Below are positions 20,226-29,414 of a DNA stretch of 35,578 bases, in pieces. Below the pieces are notes generated by a model. The model was not told where the DNA came from. It saw nothing but the letters and a program-made list of their open reading frames with translations, and did no database searches. A program made the translations under genes and the position numbers. Source of the stretch: Chara braunii (lineage: Eukaryota; Streptophyta; Charophyceae; Charales; Characeae); contig BFEA01000106.1 of NCBI GenBank assembly GCA_003427395.1, positions 1,723,493-1,759,070 on the forward strand, in the 5' to 3' direction. Every line of letters starts with the position of its first letter. The first letter of the stretch is position 1.

Positions 20226-20366
20226 CCACCAGAACACAGCCTCAGCCTTGCAGCAAAATAGCTTGTCGCCACAAGAAGCAAAAGGCTGGCTCGGGGTAGG
20301 GTCGGAGCATCAGAAGGTTTTCAAAATTTTGGGCCCATGTCAAATCTTTACGTCCCAAAAAACAAA

Positions 20367-20745
20367 ATAAGCGTTGGCCGTAATTGCAGTTGGATACATT
20401 TTTTGGAGTACCGCCCTCAGTGAGGGCACTTCGGCAGAACGAGGAACACGGGGAGCACGACTGTCAGAATCACAAAAAAAATAAAATAAAATAAAAACCC
20501 AAAAAACAAAACAAGCTTTGGTCGTGATTGCGGTTGCATACACTTTTTGGAGTACTGTCCTCAGTGAGGGCACTTCGGCAGAACGAGGAACACGGGGAGC
20601 ATGACTGTCAGAATCACAAAAAAAAAAANACGAAAGAGTTTTTCGTGTTCTACACCCCCATATTTTTTATTTCATATTTTGGTCTTTTTAAAAATAAAAA
20701 TAAAACAGGAAAAACAAAACAAAACAAAGAAATAAAAATTGATTG

Positions 20746-20791
<46 letters not shown>

Positions 20792-21070
20792 GATTGATTG
20801 ATTGCTTGTTGATTGATTGAATCCTTGATTGATTGATTGACTGATAAAAAAAAAAAAAAAAAAAAAATGGAAAAAAAACCAAAAAAAAAAACAAGCTTTG
20901 GTCGTGATTGCAGTTGCATACACTTTTTGGAGTACTGCCCTCAGTGAGGGCACTTCAGCAGAATGAGGAACACGGGGAGCACGACTGTCAGAATCACAAA
21001 AAAAGAACAAAAAAAAAAAAAGGCCCAAAAAACAAAACAAGCTTTGGCCGTGATTGCAGTTGGATACACA
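20367..21070. repeat. Array of ~106-bp units separated by A-rich linkers
   Basis: Four units: 20367-20473, 20512-20617, 20892-20997 and a truncated 21038-21070. Each starts near AAGCTTTGGTCGTGATTG, contains the palindrome GCCCTCAGTGAGGGC (one mismatch in unit 2) and ends CTGTCAGAATCAC, then an A-rich stretch. Unit plus linker is about 145 bases. The A-rich linker after every unit suggests tandem retroposition or amplification of a short A-tailed RNA. The minus strand reads similarly in one frame in each unit (SRAPRVP...AEVPSLRAVLQK), so a coding origin is also possible. Confidence 0.8.
20739..20848. repeat. (TTGA)n microsatellite and A-rich tract
   Basis: About 25 TTGA/TGAT units with occasional changes, then an uninterrupted A run near 20846-20867. 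It lies between units 2 and 3 of the 106-bp array. It encodes a meaningless N/Q/S/I repeat on the minus strand. Confidence 0.9.
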
Positions 21071-21124
21071 AACCAGCTCCAAACGGCAAGGTAAATGAGC
21101 AAGAATGAAATGACAGAATTCCAA

Positions 21125-21790
21125 ATTGCAACATCACATTAAAAGCCAGAGAGTTGTGAGCTGTCGAGAAAGCAGAAGGCACCAGTATCACACCGAAGGA
21201 GACCAAAGCAACGAACTCGATTGTCAGTGCACTCACCACCATCAACAATATATTCGGTGTCTCTTCTCCCTATCGGCGCTCAGCGCCATGACTACAATCA
21301 CACAGCTCCTATATTAGCCCAGAGTACAATGCCGCAACCAGAAGACTTCGGCAGCAGAAACCAAAGTACGTCCAGATGCCTCCCGTGCAGACCTCCACGA
21401 TGAACAAGGTACGTGCCCTCTCTCTCGCCCTCTCTCTGCTCACCCTCGTCATCACCCCACACTACGTCCTCCACCCAAGGACCACCACCATACCCTGCTG
21501 ACAACCTCGAGCCCCAGCCCAACTATGTTTGACTGGGCTCTGCGCTGCTCCAGGCAGCACCACTCTTCCCCTGCGCCCGCCCGCATGCAGGCCTTCGTCT
21601 CTAGCGGCCGACCAGCACTCAGAATGGCAGCGCTGCCACATTGCACAAAGTGCCCAAATGAATGAGAGGCAGGTGGGCACTTTCCTTTACGGAAAGTGCT
21701 TGCCTGTCCAGGCAGCCTGGGCCTGGCGACCGTGTAAAAACCCGGCCGTATTATTGGTGCATAGCTGGACTATGTCGGCCCTTTTTGACA
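21125..21790 (+). repeat. Dispersed repeat, copy 1 (related to 29415-29950)
   Basis: Shares short blocks in the same order with 29415-29950: a GGCGCT/AGCGCC palindrome then GACTACAA, TACAATGCCGC, a splice-donor-like GGTAYGT followed by CTCTCTCG, CACCCAAGGACCACCA, and near the end GGGCNCTTTCCT...GGAA. Here the last block is the perfect hairpin GCACTTTCC-TTTAC-GGAAAGTGC (about 21688-21710). No protein is recognised. It could be a decayed non-coding retroelement. Confidence 0.5.
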
Positions 21791-22215
21791 TGATGATGTG
21801 AGTTACTGAGAACTGTTTTGGTGGTGCGGCTGCGGTAAATTCTAACTTGTCACTGCATGGGCTTGACGGCAGAGGTTAGAGCGGTGGACCGTTGGGGTTG
21901 TGCCCAGAAGGTGGAAGTCGAAGCGTGTAATGTCTTGAATCTTTCAAATTCTATTTGCAAATACGACTATGCGTACGTGTGTGTTACAAGACTCACATCA
22001 CCCCTGTACTCACCTCATAGCTGGACTAATGCCCAATCACTGCCTGTGTCACTTGATGGCCTCCTGAAGTCTCGTACAGGTGTACCATCCTGCTCAATGT
22101 CCGAAAAGGACCGGGTCGGCAACGAACTACAGTGCATGGAACCAATGGCAGAAGAACGTCACCTATGACCTTCAACTGGAAGAACAAGAAAACCAAGCCA
22201 ACAATCAGGTTCAGT

Positions 22216-22217
<2 letters not shown>
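21791..22217. other. Anonymous DNA, no gene recognised
   Basis: Nothing recognisable on either strand. Frames are short and unbiased toward any family. Confidence 0.4.

Positions 22218-22283
<66 letters not shown>
22218..22283. repeat. (CT)n microsatellite followed by a C run
   Basis: About 33 uninterrupted CT units, then about nine C bases. Confidence 0.98.
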
Positions 22284-22285
<2 letters not shown>

Positions 22286-22559
22286 CCCCCCCCTTCCTTT
22301 GTATGCCTTTTTCTTTTTTTCGAAGTGCATTTTGTGTTCCTACGACTCCCTAGCTGAGCACCCTTAAGCTGTGCCAACCAGTCGGTGGTTCCTTGTTTGG
22401 AGTACCTACAGCACTCTTAGGGGGGCTGCTCAGTTCGGGATGCCTGTGTCTTCTATGGGTGATGACGGATGTTCGTCTGGCTGATTCCCTGGCTCAGCGG
22501 GTGGTGGGAACCAACGGCCTGTGGGGTTAATTTGTGATGTGAGTAGGGCATGTGCTGCT

Positions 22560-22945
22560 TCGCAGGTCTTCCTCGCTGCTCTGCTGCCTTGCAGCCCTTC
22601 CGCGGGCCGTGCCTCCCCTGTCTTTTGCTCGAGTGCCTTGTGGTCTGGTTGCCTTGTGGTGTCGCCATGCGCTTCACTGCATGGTTGCTGAGCTGCTCGT
22701 CCGCTTGCTCTGTCGGCCTTCAGTGTCCTTTGCTTGCATGCCTTGTAGTTTGGTTGCCTTGTTGGTGGTGCCTTGTGCTTCACTGCACAGTTGCCGAGCT
22801 GCTCGACCGCTTGCCCTGTTGGCTTTCCGCGTCCTTTACTTGCTTGTGTGCCTTGTAGTCTGGTCGCCTTGTTGGCAGTGCCTTGCGCTTCACTGCATGG
22901 TTGTCGAGCTGCTCGTCTGCTTGCCCTGTCGTTCCTTGCAGTCAT
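22560..22945 (+). repeat. ~105-110-bp tandem repeat directly upstream of LINE-3
   Basis: Full units start with CCTTGTRGTYTGGTYGCCTTG at 22636, 22741 and 22851. A degenerate partial unit precedes them from about 22560. Each contains GCTTCACTGCAYRGTTG and GAGCTGCTCG. The array ends where the ORF1-like remnant begins. The position suggests a 5' UTR built from monomers, as known for some mammalian L1 promoters. This is an inference; an unrelated satellite is the alternative. Confidence 0.7.
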
Positions 22946-23291
22946 CTTTGGTGATAAGCAGTTGGAGGCGCAAATCAACGTTCTTAAGGACCAGAATAGG
23001 GAATTGGAGGAAGATACCATGAAGCTGTAGAAGATTGCCTACGCACCACACACGGACATTAATGCAGCGGCCAAGCTTTATGCGAGGCATAATCCGGGCA
23101 GGAGAATTATCCTCCCTTACCGCTGGAACAGTGGCAACTCTGATTGGGAAGTGGCTATCCAAAGGTCTCTAGCATTGGTCACAACAAAAGACAGTTGTTG
23201 TTCGCAGGATATCCTCAAAGAGCTGATAACGAAGGATCTCCCCACACAGGCACATGTTGTAGGGGTCCTCAAGCAGGACCGAGAGGAATGA
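22941..23291 (+). pseudogene. ORF1-like remnant of LINE-3 (coiled coil)
   Basis: One frame runs through a TAG at 23028 to TGA at 23289. Its first part, QLEAQINVLKDQNRELEED, has the heptad spacing of a coiled coil, as in the trimerisation region of LINE ORF1 proteins. The rest (KLYARHNPGRRIILPYRW...) is not recognised. Position between the upstream repeats and the endonuclease fits ORF1. It could instead be a host gene fragment. Confidence 0.35.
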
Positions 23292-23611
23292 GGGGAATCG
23301 GGTGGTAGTGCGCATATGGTAGACTACAGGCCTATCATGATCAAACTGCAGGAGAAGGCAAGATTGGTGGAGGGCTTGATCTGGATGCCTTGGCAGGTGG
23401 TGGAGACGATACCGTATGGTCTCCTAGGGGGATCAGAGGCGGCATAATGGGTGGCAAGAGGGGCAGCCATAGTCACCAAAAGTGATGTGTTTTCGTGGTA
23501 GTCGGATTACATAGACAGCAAGATTGCACCCTTGGCCACGACGATAGACTTGTGCCAGGCAGGATCTCGAGGTCACAGTTACTCATGAGGCAGAAATAGG
23601 GGTCGTAGCTT

Positions 23612-24580
23612 ATGGAGGGGGCACTAGGAGAGGGGATAGATAGGAGGAGAAGGACAGTTGGTACTTCAAGGGGTAGACAACCAAATCTCAGAGTGATGTC
23701 TTGGAAGTTGGAACATCAATGGGATGGTACAAATATTAGAAAACAGGGACAAATAGGACAACGTAATGAAGTACTCCGATTGGTATGGGAGGAATCCCCC
23801 GGATTTCCTATGCATACAGGAAACCCATCTCACGGATTCTTTGGCTCATCAGCAAATTCAGCAACGCATACTAGAGCAGTTAAGGTGGGTTAAAACAAGC
23901 TTTTGGGCACCAGCGGGCAGACCGCGTTCATCAGGAGTGGTTATACTACAGAATAAAAGGTCTATGGCGGCAAATAGAATAATAATGCAAGATGTGAGAG
24001 TGGATGAGGGAGAAGGACGTTGGATAAAATTAAATTTCACATATCAGGATGAGCAGTTTGCATTATTCACAGTCTATTGTCCCAACTCATGACAACCTAG
24101 GTCGGATATGATAAATCTATTACAGACCCACATAGATTCGTCAAGGCATCTCATCCTGTACGGGATTGGAACGCTACTCTAGAACCGAGTAAGGATAGAT
24201 TGTTTGGGGGGAGGTCAGGATTGGGAGAGGGATTTATATGGGATGAGGCCCTACCTATCCACAATCTTATGGCATCCAAAGACCTTATTGATCCATTTAG
24301 ACTGCAACAACCAGAGCAAAAGCAGTTTACCTTCTATAGAAGGAATCGTAGTCAGCATATGTCGGCATCTAGGATAGATTACTTTCTCATATCCCAGGTT
24401 ATGATAGGAGCAGCGCATTCAGTAGGGATTGGGGACTTACCATATTGTAGTTGTTTGGATCATAAGCCTACTTACCATATTGCAGTTGTCTGGATCATAA
24501 GCCTATCTTTCTCAATTTGGTCATGGATAAGCATATCCATAGGGGAAGGAGTTTTTATAAGGTTAATAATTCACTATTAA
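23612..24580 (+). pseudogene. LINE-3 ORF2 endonuclease domain
   Basis: Motifs of the apurinic/apyrimidinic-type endonuclease appear in order across frames: VMSWK near 23694, where families have SWN and a base is missing; PDFLCIQETHLTDS (catalytic glutamate, about 23800); GVVILQNK; LFTVYCPNS; SASRIDYFLIS (SRID, about 24370); and CLDHKP (final DH, about 24456). Frameshifts occur near 23710-23790, 24092-24190 and at the 35-bp duplication (24435-24504). In life the domain nicks the target DNA to prime reverse transcription. Here it is clearly dead. Confidence 0.8.
24435..24504. repeat. 35-bp tandem duplication in the endonuclease
   Basis: 24435-24469 and 24470-24504 differ at only two bases, both T-to-C. 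The 35-base length shifts the reading frame. Confidence 0.85.
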
Positions 24581-25140
24581 AATTTTAAAAACCCAAGAAT
24601 TGAGGGAGGCTATATTGCAAGTATGCCTAACACATAATTCTGAAACACAAACGTTTGACGACCTAATAGAAGCTTTGTCAGGAGCAACATCGGCGGTAGC
24701 CAGACAATTAGCAGCCAGACGGCGGCAAGAGAAATAAAACTACAAAGGGTGTTATGTGTAGCAGAAAGGAATCTAATCAATAACCCAGGGATAGAAATGT
24801 ATGAGAGAATAATAGAATCAGCAAGAAGGGAATTGGGGGACTGGGAGCGTTGGAGGGCTAAGGGATTGCGGATGAGAGCGCGCGTGAGGGAATGGGATGA
24901 GGGAGAAAAAATGATGAAGTACTTCTTCCAAAAGATGAAAACAAGGGGAAGAAACACATTAATAGAGTAGATGCAGGGACCGCAAGGTTTGGTGTCAGAC
25001 CCAGAGGGGGTGCTGTCAGTAGCCGATAACTTTTATAGTGCATTATACACTTCAAGGGAAGGGGATCATGAGCCGCACCAATTGAAAGAAGTCATAAATA
25101 ATTTCTGACATACCTGGATTGTACAATAAAGGGAGAGCAA
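24581..25140 (+). pseudogene. LINE-3 ORF2 linker between endonuclease and RT
   Basis: Broken frames include RELGDWERWRAKGLRMRARVREWDEGEKMMKYFFQKMK (24749-24970 frame), a basic helical segment typical of the stretch before the LINE RT fingers (WxxxGDxxxKYFFxxxK type). Stops and indels interrupt it. No other domain is visible. Confidence 0.55.
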
Positions 25141-25146
25141 GTACAA

Positions 25147-26378
25147 ATGTTAGAGGCTCCATTGTCCCAAGAAGAATTGAGGGAAGCCCTGCAGTCTATG
25201 CCTCCTAGCAAGACTCCAGGTAGGGACGGACTTACAAAGGAATTCTGGTTCGAGTTTTGGCCCATCTTGGGAGGGCAATACGAAACCTTCCTCAATCACG
25301 CATGGCGAAAAGAAGGTCTAGGGTGTTATCGACGACAGGAGTCGTTACTCTTCAATATAAAAAGGATGATCCTAAGGATATCAGAAATTATAGACCTATT
25401 ACACTTCTGACTCTTACCCACAAGATAGTAGCTAAAGCCCTAGCTAATCGATTGAGAAGGGTTACAGACAGAGGTTTCCACCTAGATCAAACGGGTTTTA
25501 TCCCAGGGAGATTTATATTGGATAATGTAATTACCTTATCAGAATCGGTCAGGTATATTACTGACAAGAGGATCAATGCAACAAATCTCTTTTTTTATTT
25601 TGAGAACGCATACGATCAAGTTAACTGGAACTTTCTGCAATAATGCATGGAGAAGATGGGAGTGGGGCCTAACTTCCACAAATGGATTCGGGTATTGTAC
25701 AACGACACACATGGTCAGGTACAAGGTAATGGTCATTTATCAGGGAGATATAAAATGAGTAGGTCGGTCAGACAAGGGGACCCGCTGGCGGCCCCTATTT
25801 TCCTATTTATAATGGAGCTCGTTGCCTCGTTTCTCGGGAAAGACCCATCGATTGATCGACTGATAATGGAACCGGATCAGCAGGGAAGTGTCATATAACC
25901 TACAACGATCCAATTTGCAGACGACTTGACGGTCCTAATTAGGGCTACAGATTCCTCTTTTCAAGCCCTCACGAGAGCGATGGCCGCTTTCCAGCTGACT
26001 TCGGAGGTGAAAATTAATTGGCCTAAAACTGTGGGTTGGTGGCTTTTAGATGTTGACCAACAAACTCAAGCCCATCCACAGTATTATGGGGGAATGACAT
26101 GGGTATCATCGGATCAGCCACTGAGATATTTGGGGATCAGGCTAGCAGATACAGATCCTCATCACTCGATGACACAAGAGCAGATAATAAAAATGTTAGC
26201 CAAGTTGTCAGCATCGTCAGAAATTTATACTTCACTTTTTGGGAGGGCACTAGTATTAAATGCTTCGATCTTCTCCATGTTATGGTACGTAGGAACAATA
26301 TGGACACCTCCCTCACACTCCCTCAACAAGCTCATGAGGGTGGCGGCAGCCTACCTGTGGACAACGAACCCTACCTGA
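25147..26378 (+). pseudogene. LINE-3 ORF2 reverse transcriptase
   Basis: Motifs in order: ELREALQSMPPSKTPGRDGLTKEFW (fingers), DDPKDIRNYRPITLL, LANRLRRV, DQTGFIPGRFILDNV, NLFFYFENAYDQVNW (motif A), VRQGDPLAAPIFLF (motif B), QFADDLTVLI (motif C, about 25915-25944) and RYLGIRL. From 25257 one frame holds most of the domain, broken by TAA at 25641 (probable CAA origin) and TAA at 25896. Motif A reads FYFENAYD where families have a LDFEKAYD-type sequence, so the first catalytic aspartate is replaced by tyrosine. With the FADD box intact but motif A changed, it is catalytically dead as well as truncated. Confidence 0.88.
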
Positions 26379-28018
26379 CGAATTATATTTCCAAGGTAGC
26401 GTGGAGACAGGTTATTCAGTTAAAGGATCAGGGAGGCTTGGGCATCCTAGACCCGGGACAGCAGATCAAAGCACTCCAAACTAAATGGGTTATCAAGTTG
26501 GTGACACAACCCCATCTTCGCTGGGTCCCGTTGGTATTAGATCATATACGAGGGATGGCCAGGTATAAAACTCCACCCAATTTGGGGGGAATTTTCTGGT
26601 TCTTTTGTAAAGGATGGGTCAAGAGGGGAAGAGTAGGAATACAGGGGGGAGAAGAGGGAACGACCAGGAGTTCATATTGGGCCCAAATTTTTAAGATATG
26701 GGCAGAAATCTTTTCGGCAAGAGTAAGACAAAGCAACCGCTATTTTGTAATCCATGGTTGAAGGACTCCCAAGGAAAACCCAGGACACTAACAGCAAGGG
26801 ATGCCAAGTGGGGAAATTGGTTGGAGCATGGAGTGTGGCAAGTGGAACATCTATGGTCAGAAACCAATGGCAGATGGAAAACAGGTAGAGAACTGAGGGA
26901 AGAAATGAAGGGGTGTCACAGACTAATTGAAAATCTGAACGACATGCTAATCTCCATTCCGGAGGAGTGGACGCGGATGTTGAGGGGTCCATGCAAATGG
27001 GGATGGGGTGACTGGGCAACTTGGTGTCATAGTGAGGAGTCACAGCAAGCCTTTCGCATTGGTCAGGAGGTACGACCAGCTAAACAGTGGTTGGAAGCAT
27101 ATAGAGAATGATGAGTTCACAATGTATGCTCCAACAATCAGCATTCAAAATCTAGAGATTGATCCAGTAGAATGGGCGTGGAACATCAGGGGAAGCTCGT
27201 CACAAGTAGTCAAGAAAATTAACATACTTCAGTATACGACTAAATGGGGTTATCGGCTCAGGAAAAGGTCGAACCAGATGGATAGGCCTTTGGCGATAAG
27301 ATGGGAAAAGAGGGTGGGCATACCAAGAGAACAGGTAGGCAAACTACCATGGTCAAGCCTACACAGCATCAGGTTGAGTAAGATCCGGAGTATGCAGTGG
27401 CTCATATTCCATGTGGCACTCCCAGTCAACACCTGGTTATATGAAAAAAGGAGTAGGCAGCATAGGGATGAGACAGAGCAAGACTGCACCATGTGCACTG
27501 AGGGAGTGCCCGAAACACTGGTGCATTGCTTACTTCGATGCCAGGAAGCAGAGTACATCTGGGCAATAGCTGGTATACTTTGGGAGCGTACTACGAAGGT
27601 TCTCTTTCCAAGAAACAGAAGGCTTTTGCTCATAGGAAGGGAAGTACCCAAGGGATGGCGGGCAAGTGAGAAATGCATCTTCCAGCTATTGAGACNGTAC
27701 GCACTATGGACTATCTGGAAAAGGAGATGTCAACTGGTGGTAGGTAAAAATTCGTTGACCAGAATGGAAGCTAGAACAACACTCTACAATCTATTGGAAA
27801 CAGACATTAGGGCTCAATGGCAGAGGACCAAAATGCAAGCATCAGTCAACCCTGAAAGGGCGAAGGATATCTTCATGAAATTTCAGAATAAGGTATTGAC
27901 CCGAGGCAAAGTAGCGACCATAGAGGGACAGAGACTGATCTTTCATTGGTTTACGGAGGAGCGTCGTGACGTGTCCTTGGGGGCCCAGCGGGTGACACAG
28001 GAACTAGGACTACCATAG
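26371..28018 (+). pseudogene. LINE-3 ORF2 C-terminal region with RT zinc finger
   Basis: Three frames joined by frameshifts near 26370, 26720 and 27100 give the post-RT segment (KVAWRQVIQLKDQGGLGILDPG), the tryptophan-rich linker (PLFCNPWLK, WGNWLEHGVWQVEHLW) and then a long open frame to 28018. The latter has RSMQWLIFHVALPVNTWL, the zinc finger CTMC...HCLLRC...EYIW and a basic tail. An N lies at 27696. The layout is that of LINE-2 codon for codon but the sequence is far more diverged, so LINE-3 is a separate subfamily. Confidence 0.82.
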
Positions 28019-28861
28019 GGATAGGAGGGTGGGTGAGAAAGTGAAGGCCAGAGGAATAAGGGTTTGAGGTAAAAAAAAAAAAAAAAAAAAAAAAATCTGC
28101 ATGAGGCAGAAAAACGAAAGGAGCCAGAGGGATTTCGAAAGAATCTGGCTTAGCAAGAATAGAGTCGCGGAGATAGAGAAGGGCACAATCCAATTCAAAA
28201 ACTGGGAATAAATCGACGAACAAAAAAGACTAGTAAAGCAGAGACTGCTGTGGGTAATGTGGCAGGGCTGGAGGATTTCTGCAATCAATGGAGAGACAGG
28301 CACAATTCGGAAACAGAGGAGAGAAGACAGGTGTTTTAGATACCAAGCGACCAAGGCCCAACACAGGCACCGTGAGCTGACAGGCTAAGTTGCTTCAGGG
28401 GACTTCAAGAAATGCTTGGAAAAGATTTGGAGTTTATGTTTCTGGAAAAAAAACTATAGTTGAGGGTTGAGGGTTTAGGGTTTGGACAGGTCAGGGCAAA
28501 CAGGGTTCAGAATAGCAGAGTTTTCATGTGGCTCACATGGGGGATTTACAGTTTAGACAAAATTGGCAGCTTTGGCAGCTTCTAGGACCTTTCTCGCTAG
28601 TCATGCTTTATACGACAGGTTTTCGCAGTAGACCTGAGAGGAAAGGATGAAGCAGGGCAAGCTGACAGTCAATCCTCCACGATGTTGGAGCAATCAATGC
28701 TGGTCAGGGGTCCTTTGGCCGGATGGAAGGAAGCGTGGGTGAGTACTTATGATGTATCCTGTTATTCTGACTTGCCGGTGGAATAGGAACCGGACTGATG
28801 CTCCCCAGAATGGAAATGGAGCCAGGACCATATGGGCCTGTTTAAAAAAAAAAAAAAAAAC
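28019..28861 (+). other. LINE-3 3' UTR with hairpins, telomere-like motif and poly-A
   Basis: An internal A run lies at 28071-28095. GGGTTGAGGGTTTAGGGTTT near 28466 resembles plant telomere repeats. Conserved hairpins: 28616-28636 (CAGGT...ACCTG), 28675-28690 (CTCCA...TGGAG), 28711-28731 (TCCTTT...GAAGGA), 28775-28793 (CCGGTGGAATAGGAACCGG), GCTCC...GGAGC, and a terminal imperfect CAGGACC/GGGCCTG stem just before the A run. Confidence 0.75.
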
Positions 28862-28868
28862 TGAGGCC

Positions 28869-29028
28869 ATCCTTTTTTTTTTCTTTTTCTTTTTTTTTTT
28901 TTACCCCAAAATTGTAACTTTTATTAACAGGGCCCATTGCCCAAGGCAAGTTACATCAACAGAGTTGCCAATAACAGGGACAGCCCTGTCCCTGCACACA
29001 CAGTCTTCATATCCAATACTCAAGCCCC
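28869..29028 (-). other. Minus-strand A-tailed sequence with AATAAA signal
   Basis: Read on the minus strand this ends GTTAATAAAAGTTACAATTT, then about 10 bases and an A run mixed with G (T-rich at 28871-28902 on the plus strand). AATAAA about 25 bases before an A tail is the arrangement of a processed transcript. The body is short and not recognised. It abuts the poly-A of LINE-3 and the U6-like sequence. Confidence 0.45.
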
Positions 29029-29127
29029 GCACCCCTTGGGACATCTGTTAGAATTGGAATGATACAGAGAAGATTAGCATGGCCCCTCTGCAAGGATGAC
29101 ACACATAAATCGAGAAATGGTCCAAAT
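29029..29127 (+). pseudogene. U6 snRNA-like sequence, probable pseudogene
   Basis: U6 is the catalytic-core RNA of the spliceosome. The sequence follows U6 along its whole length: 5' stem region (CCTTGGGACATC), ATACAGAGAAGATTAGC with intact ACAGAGA box and AGC triad, then GCAAGGATGACAC and AAATCGAGAAATGGTCCAAAT at the 3' end. Several differences from the plant form are C-to-T or G-to-A at former CG sites (for example GGAATGATAC and CACACATAAATC), as expected of methylated non-functional DNA. There is no T-run terminator after the 3' end and no upstream sequence element of plant snRNA promoters. It continues directly into a repeat ending in poly-A, which points to a retroposed chimera. Confidence 0.8.
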
Positions 29128-29372
29128 GCAAGGAAAATGAGCGATAGCGAACTTCAAACAAGCAAGGATATGGGACGCTGGACCCGGTTTCCAGCACAAT
29201 AGGTGTCACAGTTACTATCTGTTATGGATGTAAGGACACATTCATGGGACGCTGGACCCGGTTTCCAGCAGGTGAAGCTCCCCACCAATAGATGGAGCGG
29301 CCCGCCAGGCAAGCCTCAATCCCGGTGGTTCTCCTACCACCACCAGGATAGAGGTTTTGCGCAGGGACCTTT

Positions 29373-29405
<33 letters not shown>
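29128..29405 (+). mobile_element. SINE-like A-tailed sequence fused to U6
   Basis: After U6 come two copies of the hairpin GCTGGACCCGGTTTCCAGC (29177-29195 and 29251-29269) about 74 bases apart. The second is followed by AGGTGAAGCTCCCC, a GGTGGT/ACCACC hairpin near 29319-29340 and an A run at 29371-29404. The same hairpin module occurs at 30658, 30800 and, on the minus strand, 33227. The A tail and dispersed copies indicate a small retroposon. Confidence 0.65.
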
Positions 29406-29406
<1 letters not shown>

Positions 29407-29414
29407 AACCAAGC

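Larger units (their letters stand above)
22941..28861 (+). mobile_element. LINE-3, nearly full-length non-LTR retrotransposon, inactive
   Basis: Order on the plus strand: ORF1-like remnant, apurinic-type endonuclease, reverse transcriptase, C-terminal zinc finger, structured 3' UTR and a run of about 17 A (28844-28860). It belongs to the same broad family as LINE-1 and LINE-2: it shares the 3' UTR hairpins and, at moderate similarity, the C-terminal protein. At least four frameshifts and three stops break ORF2. The 5' end is uncertain and may include the repeats from 22560. No target-site duplication was found; the right flank is a T-rich tract of another insertion. Confidence 0.85.

Noticed and set aside
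20650-21124. Minus-strand frames with long NQSI repeats and F runs
   Set aside because: They are translations of (TTGA)n and A-rich tracts, not proteins.
22430-23020. A 196-codon minus-strand frame with internal repeats
   Set aside because: It is the reverse reading of the ~110-bp tandem repeat upstream of LINE-3; no family match and no codon signal.
28844-28902. Target-site duplication for LINE-3
   Set aside because: The bases after the poly-A (CTGAGGCCATCC) were not found near any plausible 5' end, and a second T-rich insertion follows.
29029-29127. Functional U6 gene
   Set aside because: No T-run terminator, no recognisable upstream snRNA promoter elements, and CG-to-TG type changes throughout.
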